64,000 nucleotides of DNA. It comes from DATFRX01 sp035630615. GTDB lineage: Bacteria > Actinomycetota > Actinomycetes > Propionibacteriales > Nocardioidaceae. The position numbers and the translations under genes are program-made. The notes under the pieces are model-generated. The model did no database searches and was not told the DNA's origin. It saw only the letters and a list, made by a program, of their open reading frames with translations. The DNA lies in assembly GCA_035630615.1 (NCBI GenBank), contig DASQKI010000035.1, positions 51,752-115,751 of the forward strand, read 5' to 3'. The first letter of the stretch is position 1. Every line of letters starts with the position of its first letter. This document shows positions 1-8,113 of the stretch, one piece after another.

Positions 1-613
1 AGCCACGACGCCCAGGTCGCGAAGCCCTCGTTGAGCCACGTGTCCCGCCAGCGGTTGACCGACACGGAGTCGCCGAACCATTGATGGGCGATCTCGTGCG
101 CGATGATCACGGGGTTGGGCTTGCGACGGAAGAAGAAGCTCTCGTAGACAGGTCGGGTCTGAGTTTCGATGGCGAAGCCGAGATTCGCGTCGACCACGAC
201 GTCACCACGACGCGGAACGGCCGTCCCTCGCGCAGCGGCCTTCGCGGCCAGACGGTGAGCTCGCGACCTCGCTGGACGAACCGAGCCGGCCGGTGCCGCA
301 CCCGCACCGCGACGGCCCGGATCTGTAGGTCGAGGTTGAACCGCCGGAGCCGCTTTTTCGCGACCGCACGCACCGTCGTCCGTCCGGTCAGCCGCCCCGT
401 CTTGGGCTGGTACGCGACGGCGATCCGATAGTGCCGCACGTCGTAGCCGCCGTTGCCGTACTTCGGGAAGTAGGGGTCGCCGATGCCCACGGCACCGGTC
501 GCGTCGTGATCGGCCCCGGGTGGCGATCCGACGGGTACCGCCGGACCCGCGCCGGTCGCCACGAGCAGGGCGGAGACGACGACGGACGCGGCACGGCGAG
601 CTCTCGCGGGCAC
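1..613 (-). pseudogene. M1-family metallopeptidase, internally deleted and frameshifted, runs off the window edge
   Basis: The GTG start at 613 gives a secretion-signal-like N-terminus followed by the typical M1 N-terminal domain (DPYFPKYGNGGYDV, then TGRTTVRA). This frame breaks near 195-205 and ends in a stop at 107. In another frame of the same strand the catalytic part appears at once: ETQTRPVYES, then HEIAHQWFGDS and WLNEGFATW, the zinc HExxH and second Glu of M1 aminopeptidases. In intact relatives about 150 residues separate these two parts, so roughly 450 bp is missing and the frame is lost. A repeated GTCGTGGT lies at the join. Unlikely to give active enzyme unless this is an assembly artefact. 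Family assignment is secure; the size of the loss is inferred. Confidence 0.8.
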
Positions 614-694
614 GTCGTGGATGTTGCCGCGTCATCGTTACGGCGGGGCGCGTCGCAACGACACGACTCCGTAACGGCGCCTACAGTCGACGCC

Positions 695-802
695 ATGATC
701 CAGTGCGACAACTGCGGCAACGAGTTCGAGCCCGTACGCACCCGCTGGCTGTGCCCGCACTGCAAGTTCAAGGCGTCGTGCTGCGAGGGCGAGCCCCAAT
801 AA
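695..802 (+). CDS. small zinc-ribbon protein (35 aa)
   Basis: A 35-residue protein starting at ATG 695 with two CxxC knuckles (CDNCGNEF and CPHCKF) and a terminal CC pair, the pattern of a compact zinc ribbon. Very short Cys-rich proteins of this kind are often conserved in actinobacteria and missed by gene callers. It lies alone between two minus-strand damaged genes. The function is unknown; nucleic-acid or protein binding would be a guess. Confidence that it is real rests on the clean paired-cysteine pattern and a good start codon, not on any match to a named family. Confidence 0.6.
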   Translation: MIQCDNCGNEFEPVRTRWLCPHCKFKASCCEGEPQ

Positions 803-1829
803 CCCTCAGCCGCAGCCGCCGAGGTGGCGGGCGACGGCCCGGAAGACCGCGTTCCACTCCTCGCCGCCGTCGACGTACTCGAAGCCGTAGGTCGCCGGGT
901 CGAGCGGATCGCCGTCGCCGGGTGACAGGTCGGCCGCCAGGGTGTGCGACAGGCGTACGCCGGTCAGGCACTTGCCGGGCGGCACCGTGATCCGGTTGCC
1001 CTGGAATCCGACGGCCGAGTAGCCGTTTCGGGTCGCCCCGCTGCTGCGCGGTCGCGTCGTACGCCTGCGGATCGGCCTTGGCCTCGGTGTCGCGGTCGAA
1101 GAAGGCGCCGTTGACACCGTCGGGGATCGGATCGACGGCCAGTCGGACGACGTTGCGGGTACCGGTCTCGAGCGTGTCCACGGTGTGGTCGAGTTCGCTC
1201 GTGACGATCTTGGTCGGCATGAACGTACCCGGATGCAGGCTGTTGACGGCGACCTCGCCGGCCGGCACCCGCTCGGACAGGTCGACGGTGTAGATGACCT
1301 GGGCGAGCTTGCTTTGTTGATAGGCCCGCCAGCCGTCGTAGTCGCGTGTCAGCATCACGTCGGCGAAGTCAATCGCCTGCTGGCCGAGGGAAGCGACGTT
1401 GCCGACGCGGGCCGGCGCGCTCTGACGTAGCAACGGGAGGAGGCGCTCGGTCAGGAGATATCCGGCGAGGTAGTTGACCGCGAACCGCAGCTCGTAGCCG
1501 TCGACGCTCAGCTGCCGCTCCCGGCCATCCGGCAGCCCGGCCCCGATGCCGGCGTTGTTGACCAGCACGTGCAGCTCGGCATGATCCCTTGCCACGTCGT
1601 CGGCGAGCGTCTCGACCTGGCTCAGGTTGGCCAGGTCGGCGAGGTAGAGCCGGACCCGGCCGTTGCCGGTGGCCCGTTTCAGCTCGTCGACGATCCGCTC
1701 GCCGCGCGTCGCGCTCCGACCGTGGACGAGAACGGTCGCGCCCCGGCCGGCGAGGTCATGCGCGACGCTGCGCCCGAGGCCGTCGGTCGCACCGGTGACC
1801 AGGGCCGTGGTGTGCTCGATCGATCGCAA
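768..1829 (-). CDS. short-chain dehydrogenase/reductase with aberrant C-terminus
   Basis: Starts at TTG 1829, preceded by an AAGGGA ribosome site. Residues 1 to about 260 are a classical SDR: TGATDGLG cofactor loop, VNNAGIG, and a YQQSK catalytic Tyr/Lys pair followed by NSLHPGTF, resembling the retinol-dehydrogenase-like group that acts on aldehydes or ketones with NAD(P)H. After ADPQAYDATAQ the sequence becomes arginine-rich and unrelated to SDRs, because near 1045 this frame enters the tail of a different gene in the wrong frame. The Rossmann core and active site are kept, so partial function is possible, but the last C-terminal segment is lost. Substrate not predictable. Confidence 0.7.
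   Translation of the reverse strand: MRSIEHTTALVTGATDGLGRSVAHDLAGRGATVLVHGRSATRGERIVDELKRATGNGRVRLYLADLANLSQVETLADDVARDHAELHVLVNNAGIGAGLPDGRERQLSVDGYELRFAVNYLAGYLLTERLLPLLRQSAPARVGNVASLGQQAIDFADVMLTRDYDGWRAYQQSKLAQVIYTVDLSERVPAGEVAVNSLHPGTFMPTKIVTSELDHTVDTLETGTRNVVRLAVDPIPDGVNGAFFDRDTEAKADPQAYDATAQQRGDPKRLLGRRIPGQPDHGAARQVPDRRTPVAHPGGRPVTRRRRSARPGDLRLRVRRRRRGVERGLPGRRPPPRRLRLRVIGARPRSTTP
806..1045 (-). pseudogene. C-terminal remnant of a secreted serine-hydrolase-like protein
   Basis: Just after the SDR core, the +1-shifted frame reads GATRNGYSAVGFQGNRITV and continues to a natural stop at 806 with CLTGVRLSHTL and YVDGGEEWNAVFRAV. This looks like the C-terminal end of a penicillin-binding-protein/class-C beta-lactamase-fold serine hydrolase, an assignment I hold loosely. 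There is no start codon or N-terminal domain of its own. The simplest reading is a deletion that removed the SDR's end and most of the neighbouring gene and joined what was left near 1045. Confidence 0.45.
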
Positions 1830-1991
1830 GGGCAGTCCCTTCGTCGGGTACGGGGATGTGCTTCCAGCCGGGTACGGAACGCGGCGTCCATGCAGTGCCC
1901 ACGGTTCCGAGGTCCGCCAGTACTAGGAACACCGTGCCCACGGCGACGAAAACCACTCGCCTCTCGCGTCGGGTGGTGGTGTCCTGGTCGG

Positions 1992-2984
1992 ATGGACATG
2001 ACGTGGCTGGATCCCGATCGCCCGGATCCGCTCCTGACCGCGGGAGTCACCGCGGTGCAGGAGGCAGCCCGCGCCGTGGACACGCCTCAGCTCCCGTCGA
2101 TGACGACGTCCTGCATTACTGCCAACCTGCAACACGGGTGGGACGGCGACGTTCCCATCGCCGCGGTCGCCTATGACGACGGACGCGTGTCCGCCGCCTT
2201 GTGGATCGACCTGCCGTACTGGGACAACACCCACGTCGGAGCGGTCGAGGTCGTCGTCGACCCGCTCGCCCGCCGACGAGGCTTCGGCCGGAAGCTCTTC
2301 GACGTCGGGATCGAGCGGGTGCGGGCGGAGGGCCGCAAGGTCGTGCTCTCGGAGGCCTTCGACGGCACGCCGGCCGAGATGTTCCTCGAGGTCATGGGCT
2401 TCGAACGCGCCTCGGTGGCTGTCATGCGGCGGCAGGATCTTGCGACGGCCGACTGGCCGCATCTGGACCGCCTCTACGCGGACGCCGAGGCGAAATCCGC
2501 CGACTACGAGCTCGTACGACTGACCGGCGAGACCCCGGCGCACCTGCTCGACGACGTCGGGCGCCTGGCGGAGTCGATCAACGACGCGCCGACCGACGAC
2601 CTTGAGGTCGAGGACGAAGCCTTCCCGGCCGACCGGATCCGCAAGATGGACCGCGCGCAGCTGGCCCGCGGGCGCCGGAGCTATCGGCTCCTCGCGCGGC
2701 ATCGCTCGTCCGGCGAGCTCGCCGGCCACACCGTCGTCGCCGTCGAGATCGAGCAGCCCTGGCTCGCGTGGCAGCTCGACACGGCCGTCGCCCGCGGTCA
2801 CCGCGGCCACCGGCTCGGCCAGCTGCTCAAGATCGCGATGCTGCAGTGGATGCGCGACGAGGAGCCTCAAGTGCGGAGCCTGAGCACGTGGAACGCCGAG
2901 TCAAACGCGCACATGGTCGCGATCAACGAGTTGATCGGCTACACCGCGATCGGCCGCGCGGCCGAGTTCCAGCGCCGCCTCTGA
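1992..2984 (+). CDS. GNAT N-acetyltransferase with two GNAT domains (330 aa)
   Basis: Two acetyl-CoA-dependent GNAT domains in tandem. The first (about residues 35-150) carries the acetyl-CoA loop RRRGFGRKL near 94-102; the second (about 190-330) carries GHRGHRLGQLLK. The double-domain layout is shared with mycothiol synthase (MshD) and many actinobacterial resistance or metabolite acetyltransferases, but I see nothing that identifies the acceptor. ATG 1992 was chosen because the coding signal only starts there; ATG 1998 is an equal alternative. It converges on hppD, and the two share a strong hairpin terminator. Confidence 0.8.
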   Translation: MDMTWLDPDRPDPLLTAGVTAVQEAARAVDTPQLPSMTTSCITANLQHGWDGDVPIAAVAYDDGRVSAALWIDLPYWDNTHVGAVEVVVDPLARRRGFGRKLFDVGIERVRAEGRKVVLSEAFDGTPAEMFLEVMGFERASVAVMRRQDLATADWPHLDRLYADAEAKSADYELVRLTGETPAHLLDDVGRLAESINDAPTDDLEVEDEAFPADRIRKMDRAQLARGRRSYRLLARHRSSGELAGHTVVAVEIEQPWLAWQLDTAVARGHRGHRLGQLLKIAMLQWMRDEEPQVRSLSTWNAESNAHMVAINELIGYTAIGRAAEFQRRL

Positions 2985-3020
2985 CGAACCGCCGCAGTGG
3001 CGTTCCGCTCCATTGGCGGT

Positions 3021-3063
3021 AGCCAAATCGCGAAACACGCCGGGCGTGTTTCGCGATTTGGCT
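3021..3063. terminator. bidirectional hairpin terminator between GNAT gene and hppD
   Basis: A perfect 20-bp stem (arms 3021-3040 and 3044-3063; the arm begins AGCCAAATCGCG) with a 3-nt loop lies between two convergent genes. There is no T-tract on either side, as is common for GC-rich actinobacteria. The position makes a shared terminator the natural reading; the unusually perfect stem could also be a repeat element used as one. Confidence 0.75.
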
Positions 3064-3081
3064 CCCCCCACGGGTGCCAGG

Positions 3082-4281
3082 TCAGAGGTTGCCGCGTCGC
3101 TCCTGCTCGCGCTCGATCGCCTCGAAGAGAGCCTTGAAGTTGCCCTTGCCGAAGCCGAGCGAGCCGTGTCGCTCGATCAGCTCGTAAAACACCGTCGGCC
3201 GGTCGCCGAGCGGCTTGGTGAAGATCTGCAGCAGATAGCCGTCCTCGTCGCGGTCGACCAAGATGCCGCGAGCTTCGAGTTCCTCGATCGGCACCCGCAC
3301 CTTGCCGATCCGGGCCCGCAGCTCCGGGTCGTGATAGTACGACTGCGGCGTCTTGAGAAACTCCACACCGTTGCGGCGCATGATGTCGACCGTGCGCAAG
3401 ATGTCGTTGGTCGCGAGCGCGATGTGCTGGCAGCCAGCGCCGTCGTAAAACTCGAGGTACTCGTCGATCTGCGACTTCTTCTTGCCGACGGCCGGCTCGT
3501 TGAGGGGGAACTTCACCCGGTGGTTGCCGTTGGCCACCACCTTGCTCATCAGGGCCGAGTAGTCAGTCGCGATGTCGTCACCGACAAACTCCGCCATGTT
3601 GACGAAGCCCATGACGCGGTTGTAGAAGTCGACCCACTCGTCCATCTTGCCGAGCTCGACGTTGCCGACGCAGTGGTCGATGGCCTGGAAGAGCCGCTTC
3701 GGATGGCCATCGGGCCGCGTCACCCTCGTCTCGGCCGCGACGAAGCCGGGCAGGTACGGGCCGTCGTATCTCGAGCGGTCGACGAGAGTGTGCCGCGTCT
3801 CGCCGTACGTCGCGATCGCGGCCATCCGTACCGTGCCGTGCTCGTCGGACTCGTCGTGCGGCTCGTCGAGGATCGTGGCGCCCTGGGCCTCGGCGTGGGC
3901 GACGCACTTGTCGACGTCGACAACCTCCAACGCCAGATCGACGACGCCGTCGCCGTGCTTGCGGTGGTGGTCCAAGAGCGGGCTGTCCGTCGCCACACCG
4001 CCGGTGAAGACGAACCGGGCCGAGCCGGCGCGCAGCACGTAAGCTTTGCGCTCCCGCAGGCCCGTCTCGGGACCGGAGTATGCGACCAGGTCCATGCCGA
4101 AGGCGTGCTGGTAGAGGTGCGCTGTCTGGGTGGCGTTGCCGACCACGAAGACGATGGCGTCCATCGCCTTGACGGGGAACGGATCCTTGGACTCGTCGTA
4201 CTCGACCAGGCCGACGAGCTGCTTGAGCTGGTCGAGCGAGAGCTCGGCCTGTTGCTCCTCCGGGGTCAACGTCTCGGTCAT
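3082..4281 (-). CDS. hppD: 4-hydroxyphenylpyruvate dioxygenase (399 aa)
   Basis: Converts 4-hydroxyphenylpyruvate and O2 to homogentisate and CO2 in tyrosine catabolism; a cytosolic non-haem Fe(II) enzyme. Two vicinal-oxygen-chelate domains are visible. The three iron ligands of the C-terminal domain are in place: His203 (DHCVGNV), His286 (CQHIALAT) and Glu367 (VFYELIER). PLNEPAVGKKKSQIDEYLEF and SYYHDP are family signatures, and the 399-residue length is typical for actinobacteria. Start ATG 4281 follows a GGAGG site. An Lrp/AsnC gene is divergent from it across about 155 bp and probably controls it. No homogentisate dioxygenase or fumarylacetoacetase lies nearby. Confidence 0.95.
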   Translation of the reverse strand: MTETLTPEEQQAELSLDQLKQLVGLVEYDESKDPFPVKAMDAIVFVVGNATQTAHLYQHAFGMDLVAYSGPETGLRERKAYVLRAGSARFVFTGGVATDSPLLDHHRKHGDGVVDLALEVVDVDKCVAHAEAQGATILDEPHDESDEHGTVRMAAIATYGETRHTLVDRSRYDGPYLPGFVAAETRVTRPDGHPKRLFQAIDHCVGNVELGKMDEWVDFYNRVMGFVNMAEFVGDDIATDYSALMSKVVANGNHRVKFPLNEPAVGKKKSQIDEYLEFYDGAGCQHIALATNDILRTVDIMRRNGVEFLKTPQSYYHDPELRARIGKVRVPIEELEARGILVDRDEDGYLLQIFTKPLGDRPTVFYELIERHGSLGFGKGNFKALFEAIEREQERRGNL

Positions 4282-4337
4282 AGCGGCGCCTCCTCCGTGC
4301 ACGACTGTTGACCGAAGCATCGCCTGAGCCGACAGAC

Positions 4338-4367
4338 TGTGCAATAGATGGCAAGATGAGTGTGCAA
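4338..4367. promoter_or_regulatory. paired TGTGCAA repeats in the hppD/Lrp divergent promoter region
   Basis: Between hppD (minus) and the Lrp-type regulator gene (plus), TGTGCAA occurs twice in direct orientation at 4338-4344 and 4361-4367, about two helical turns apart. Lrp/AsnC proteins wrap DNA at phased sites, so these are candidate operators for the adjacent regulator. Assignment rests only on spacing and location. Confidence 0.35.
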
Positions 4368-4435
4368 CTTGTCCAATCGATGTCGAGCCGCAGCGGTCCG
4401 GCGCAGCAAGTTGCCCACGACCGGAGGGGAGTCCG

Positions 4436-4915
4436 ATGGCCCAATCCATCGACGCGCTCGACTCGACGATCATGCGGCTGTTCGCGGCCGAGCCACGGAT
4501 CGGCGTGCTCGAGGCGTCTCGCCGGCTCGGCGTTGCCCGCGGCACCGTACAGTCGCGGCTCAACCGGCTGGCTGCCGACGGCGTGATCCGCGGCTGGGGT
4601 CCGGACGTCGACCCGGCCGCACTCGGCTATCCGGTCACCGGGTTCTTGACGCTCGAGATCCGCCAGGGCGTCGGCCACGACACCATCTCGGCCCACCTGC
4701 AGTCGATCCCCGAGGTGCTCGAGGTCTTCACCATCACCGGCGCGGGCGACCTCTGGTGCCGTTGCGTCGCCGGCTCCAACGCCGACCTGCAGCGCGTGAT
4801 CGACGCGGTCGTCGCCGTCGAGGGCATCGTGCGCACCTCGACCGTGATCGCGCTCGCCACCCAGATCCCCTATCGCACCGTGCCACTGCTTCGGGCCGCC
4901 GTCGAGTCGGAGTGA
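4436..4915 (+). CDS. Lrp/AsnC family transcriptional regulator (159 aa)
   Basis: An N-terminal winged helix-turn-helix (residues about 6-50; RRLGVARGTVQSRLNRL recognition region) is followed by a RAM/AsnC ligand-binding domain (GDLWCRCVAGSNADLQRVID). Such proteins form dimers and octamers and sense amino acids. The gene is divergent from hppD, so it most likely regulates tyrosine breakdown in response to an aromatic or branched amino acid; this is inferred from position. It ends at a hairpin shared with the convergent IclR gene. Confidence 0.9.
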   Translation: MAQSIDALDSTIMRLFAAEPRIGVLEASRRLGVARGTVQSRLNRLAADGVIRGWGPDVDPAALGYPVTGFLTLEIRQGVGHDTISAHLQSIPEVLEVFTITGAGDLWCRCVAGSNADLQRVIDAVVAVEGIVRTSTVIALATQIPYRTVPLLRAAVESE

Positions 4916-4935
4916 GTGGCGGGCGGCTTCTTGGT

Positions 4936-4980
4936 CCGGGGTGGCCCCGGTCCAATAGGTTCGTACCGGGGCCACCCCGG
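4936..4980. terminator. bidirectional hairpin terminator between Lrp and IclR genes
   Basis: A perfect 16-bp stem (4936-4951 with 4965-4980; arm CCGGGGTGGCCCCGGT) and a 13-nt loop sit between two convergent stop codons. Position and stability support termination for both genes. The outer GTGGC/GCCAC bases recall the palindrome inside the VWA gene at 58.8 kb. Confidence 0.7.
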
Positions 4981-4985
4981 GCCGA

Positions 4986-5621
4986 TCACGCGAGGCGCCC
5001 GGCGATGTCCGAAGCGGCTCGCACCACGCGTACTCCCACGGCGTCGACGTCCAACTCCCCCAGCGCCACGACGCCGACCGAACACTCCAGCCCGGGAACT
5101 CCTCGCACCGGCGCCGCCAGTCCACTGGCGCCGGGCTGGAGCTCGTCACGGGTCACGACATAGGGCGCGGCCTGGCCGTTTCGGCCCAGGAGGATCGCTC
5201 GCCCGGCCGCGCCCCGATCGAGCGGGTGTCGGGTGCCGACCCGATAGGCGACGTGATAGTCGGTCCACGAGGGTTCGACGACCGAAATCGCCAGCGCCTC
5301 GTCGCCCTCGGCGATCGTGAGATGCGCGGTCGCGCCGACGTCCTCGGCCAACCGGCGCAGGACCGGCCGAGCCTGGTCGCGCAGCAGCGGCTCGATCGCT
5401 CGCGCGAGGTCGATGACGCCGATCCCGATCGATACCCGGCTCTGATCGTCACGGCGGGCGAGGCCAAACTCGACCAGGGTCGACACCAATCGATAGGCGA
5501 CCGTCCGGTTGACCTCGACCCGCTGGGCGAGCTCCGTCATGGTCAACCCGCGCGGCTCGCTCGCGAGCAGCTGGAGCACCCGTAGTCCACGGGCCAGCGT
5601 CTGCGAGGTCTCGGCAGGCAT
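4986..5621 (-). CDS. IclR family transcriptional regulator (211 aa)
   Basis: The N-terminal winged helix (residues about 8-65: TSQTLARGLRVLQLL, MTELAQRVEVNRTVAYRLV) and the C-terminal effector domain (HPLDRGAAGRAIL and APVRGVPGLECSVGVVAL) match IclR repressors and activators. Start ATG 5621. Slightly shorter than the usual 240-260 residues but both domains are complete. IclR proteins usually sense small organic acids or aromatics. The neighbours are a convergent Lrp gene and an unrelated protease gene, so no target can be named from context. Confidence 0.88.
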   Translation of the reverse strand: MPAETSQTLARGLRVLQLLASEPRGLTMTELAQRVEVNRTVAYRLVSTLVEFGLARRDDQSRVSIGIGVIDLARAIEPLLRDQARPVLRRLAEDVGATAHLTIAEGDEALAISVVEPSWTDYHVAYRVGTRHPLDRGAAGRAILLGRNGQAAPYVVTRDELQPGASGLAAPVRGVPGLECSVGVVALGELDVDAVGVRVVRAASDIAGRLA

Positions 5622-5756
5622 GTCGCCAACGTAGCGTTCGCCGACAACGGACCGGTTTCAACGCAGTCAAGCTCTGAACCAAGACAGCGGCCCGGCCGCG
5701 AGGCTGACTTGCCCCGCGACCAGGCCGCTGATTTGGCGTTGGACGTGCGTGCTGAC

Positions 5757-6728
5757 TCAGCTGCGGTAGGCCCGCCAATGCAGGATCATCCGCTCGTTTT
5801 GCCCTCTGGTGAACATGTTCATGCAGTGGTCGGCCGAGTAGTCCATGAAGTTGTGGATCGGGTCCAGGCCGTCCTTGGCCGAGCAGCTGTCACGGCCCTG
5901 GTGGCACTGGTATTCGGGGCCCTGTTCGGCCGCGGTGTCGGTGACCCTGTCGTTCAAGGCGCTACAGCCGCCCTGGAACGTGTGGTAGAGACCGAGCCAG
6001 TGGCCGACCTCGTGCGGCACGGTGTCGCCCTTGTTGTACGGCGCGGCCGAGCCACCCAACAGCGAGTCCTGGTTGATCACGACGCCGTCCATCTTCTTGT
6101 GGTTGGCGTACCACTGCGGGAAGGTCGCCCAACCCAGCAGCCCGCCACCGAGCTTGCCGAGGTAGACGTTGAGCGTCCGCGCGTTACCCACACGGAGGGC
6201 GCGCTTCATGTTCCGCTCTGACTTGGTGCCGTAGCCGATGTGGTACCAGTGGCGGTTGACGGTCCAGTCCATGCTGTCGAGGCGGAACCGGAATTTGGTG
6301 TTGGCGGCGGCGCGACTCTGGACTCCCCGGTAGGCGCCGTTGAGGATGTCGACCATCCGCCGGATCCTCTTCGGCCCGACGCCACCGCCGCTCTTGCGAG
6401 GCTTGATGGAGTGCACGGCGACCTTGATGATGATCGGCTTGCTGTCGGCGCGGGCCTCGAGCAGGCCCGGGTCGCGAGCGATCCGCGCTTGCAGGTCGGC
6501 CTCCATGGCCTGGACCTGACGGCCGGTCAGCTCCGGCTCGTCGCGTACGTGCTCACTGTCCGTCCGAGCCGCGCCTTCGACCTTGACACAGGACGCCGAG
6601 CTGCCGACCTCGTCGACCGGCATCGCCTGCGCCGTGCCCGGCATCGATGCGACTCCCGTACCGAGGGCGACGGCGCCGAGACCGGCCACCGTCATCCGTC
6701 GGATCTTGCTTGCTTTCGTCTGCGTCAC
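5757..6728 (-). CDS. secreted zinc metalloprotease, M43 (pappalysin-like) family (323 aa)
   Basis: GTG 6728 gives a Sec signal peptide with cleavage likely after TAQA (about residue 35). The zinc site is HEVGHWLGLYH (residues 239-249), the extended HExxHxxGxxH metzincin motif, followed by a cysteine-rich stretch (GGCSALND, YQCHQGRDSC) and NFMDYSADHCMNMFTRGQ, which contains the Met-turn of M43B proteases. The domain WATFPQWYANHKKMDGVVI upstream is also typical. Predicted to be exported and to degrade extracellular protein. A longer reading frame exists upstream, but the signal peptide fixes the start. Probably monocistronic. Confidence 0.9.
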   Translation of the reverse strand: MTQTKASKIRRMTVAGLGAVALGTGVASMPGTAQAMPVDEVGSSASCVKVEGAARTDSEHVRDEPELTGRQVQAMEADLQARIARDPGLLEARADSKPIIIKVAVHSIKPRKSGGGVGPKRIRRMVDILNGAYRGVQSRAAANTKFRFRLDSMDWTVNRHWYHIGYGTKSERNMKRALRVGNARTLNVYLGKLGGGLLGWATFPQWYANHKKMDGVVINQDSLLGGSAAPYNKGDTVPHEVGHWLGLYHTFQGGCSALNDRVTDTAAEQGPEYQCHQGRDSCSAKDGLDPIHNFMDYSADHCMNMFTRGQNERMILHWRAYRS

Positions 6729-6820
6729 GTTGTCCCTTCCTTGGCCCCATGAAGGAGCTCGTGTCGATGTCCCCCGAGGGGACAGGTTTCGCGGACCTTC
6801 CATCGGCTTGCGGGCGAGGT

Positions 6821-7087
6821 TCAGTCCTCGTCGCCACCGTCGTCGCCAGGTCGCATCTTCGACCAGATCTCCTTGCACTCCGGACACACCGGATAGCGCT
6901 TCGGATCGCGACTCGGCACCCACACCTTCCCACACAGGGCGATCACTGGAGTGCCTTCGACCATCGCGGCGGTCAGCTTGTCCTTCGACACGTAATGCGA
7001 GAAGCGCTCATGGTCGCCGTCGTCGGTGACCGGCTGAGTGCGACGATCCTCGACCGTCTGTGTGCCGGGGCTGCGCATGATGCCCAT
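6821..7087 (-). CDS. DUF3039 domain protein (88 aa)
   Basis: A short actinobacterial protein of unknown function. The DUF3039 core is visible: HERFSHYVSKDKL, ALCGKVWVPSRDP and YPVCPECKEIW, whose cysteines look like a zinc-binding knuckle. The C-terminus is acidic (GDDGGDED). Start ATG 7087; ATG 7078 is possible. The gene is almost always single-copy in actinobacteria, and here it lies divergent from an HhH-GPD DNA-repair-like gene, an arrangement that may be meaningful but proves nothing about function. Confidence 0.85.
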   Translation of the reverse strand: MGIMRSPGTQTVEDRRTQPVTDDGDHERFSHYVSKDKLTAAMVEGTPVIALCGKVWVPSRDPKRYPVCPECKEIWSKMRPGDDGGDED

Positions 7088-7202
7088 TTGCCGAAGTCTA
7101 GACAGGCGACCCGCCCCCGTCACTGCCGCGACCACCTCCGCGACGGCGACCGCCTCGCCTTCGCCCGAGCCACCCAGCCGTTCGTTCTGTAAGGATGGCG
7201 TC

Positions 7203-7775
7203 ATGACGTTGTGGCTGACGACCGACGACGCGGCGAACCGCCTCCTGCATTCCGATCCCTTCGCCCTGCTCGTCGGCATGACCCTGGATCAGCAATACCC
7301 GATGGAGGCGGCCTTTGCCGGGCCGCAAAAGATCGCCGGCCGGATGGGCGGATTCGACATCCGCAAGATCGCCGAGGCCGACACCGCCGAGTTTGAGGAG
7401 CTGTGCGCGACTCCGCCGGCGATCCATCGGTACGGCCGCTCGATGGCCCGTCGCGTGCAGGCGCTGGCGCGGACGATCATCGAGGACTACGACGGCGACA
7501 CCGCCGCGATCTGGACCCGAGACAAGCCCAGCGCGGCCGAGGTCTTCCGCCGACTCAAGGCCCTCCCCGGTTGGGGCGACCAGAAGTGCAAGATCTTCAT
7601 CGCCCTGCTGGGCAAGCAGCTCGATGTGCAGCCGTACGGCTGGCGCAAGGCCGCCGGTGACTACGGCAAGGCCAACTCACGTCGATCGATCGCCGACGTG
7701 ACCGGGCCCGACACGCTCCAAGAGGTGCGCTCCTTCAAGAAGGCACAAAAGGCCGCCGCCAAGCAGAAGGCCTGA
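7203..7775 (+). CDS. HhH-GPD-type base-excision DNA repair protein (190 aa)
   Basis: Conserved actinobacterial protein of the HhH-GPD superfamily. ALLVGMTLDQQYPMEAAF at the N-terminus and the helix-hairpin-helix LPGWGDQKCKIFIALLGKQ (about residues 120-138) are the family landmarks; the lysine-rich tail would favour DNA contact. HhH-GPD enzymes remove damaged bases, but I do not see an experimentally defined substrate for this subgroup. Start ATG 7203. It precedes a small acidic protein gene in the same direction. Confidence 0.88.
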   Translation: MTLWLTTDDAANRLLHSDPFALLVGMTLDQQYPMEAAFAGPQKIAGRMGGFDIRKIAEADTAEFEELCATPPAIHRYGRSMARRVQALARTIIEDYDGDTAAIWTRDKPSAAEVFRRLKALPGWGDQKCKIFIALLGKQLDVQPYGWRKAAGDYGKANSRRSIADVTGPDTLQEVRSFKKAQKAAAKQKA

Positions 7776-7830
7776 CCCTCAGTCGAACGGGTCGACGAAT
7801 GCCGATCGATCTTGGGGGTACAGCCCAGGC

Positions 7831-8052
7831 ATGACCGACCCTCGAATCGACGCGACCACTGGCGGCACGAACCGCTGGACCAAAGAGCCGCCGACGCCCG
7901 GAGAGGACCCGCGCGAGATCGACCAGGAGCGGGCCGACCCCGACCTCGCCGAACACGAGCAGGCGCATCGGCAGGTCACCCACGCCGAGCAGGAGACCGG
8001 ATCCGAGATGGGCACCTCGTCGACGACGTACGACGCGACCGACAGCCGCTAG
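7831..8052 (+). CDS. small hydrophilic acidic protein (73 aa)
   Basis: A 73-residue protein, rich in Asp, Glu, Thr and Pro, with no hydrophobic core (TGGTNRWTKEPPTPGEDP, then EHEQAHRQVTHAEQ). It looks intrinsically disordered. ATG 7831 follows GGGGGT. I do not recognise a family. It stays open with plausible actinobacterial codon use and lies 56 bp after the HhH-GPD gene, so it is probably real but of unknown role. Confidence 0.55.
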   Translation: MTDPRIDATTGGTNRWTKEPPTPGEDPREIDQERADPDLAEHEQAHRQVTHAEQETGSEMGTSSTTYDATDSR

Positions 8053-8060
8053 ATCCCCGC

Positions 8061-8098
8061 CACAAGTGACGGATCGCCGCACCACAAGTGACGGATCG
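8061..8098. repeat. tandem 22-nt repeat, two units
   Basis: CACAAGTGACGGATCG occurs at 8061-8076 and again at 8083-8098, a period of 22 nt. Read on the minus strand the unit is CGATCCGTC-N2-TTGT-N7. The same unit, inverted, makes up the arms of the palindrome inside the PHP-UvrD gene at 39.15-39.25 kb. It lies just beyond the stop of the damaged maleylpyruvate-isomerase-like gene. Confidence 0.7.
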
Positions 8099-8113
8099 GC
8101 GTCCAAGCACGGG

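Noticed and set aside
3013..4311. Plus-strand 432-codon frame opposite hppD
   Set aside because: The hppD product has all catalytic residues; the opposite frame shows no recognisable domain.
8061..8098. Possible CRISPR array from the direct repeats
   Set aside because: Only two units, 6-nt gaps instead of spacers, and no cas genes.
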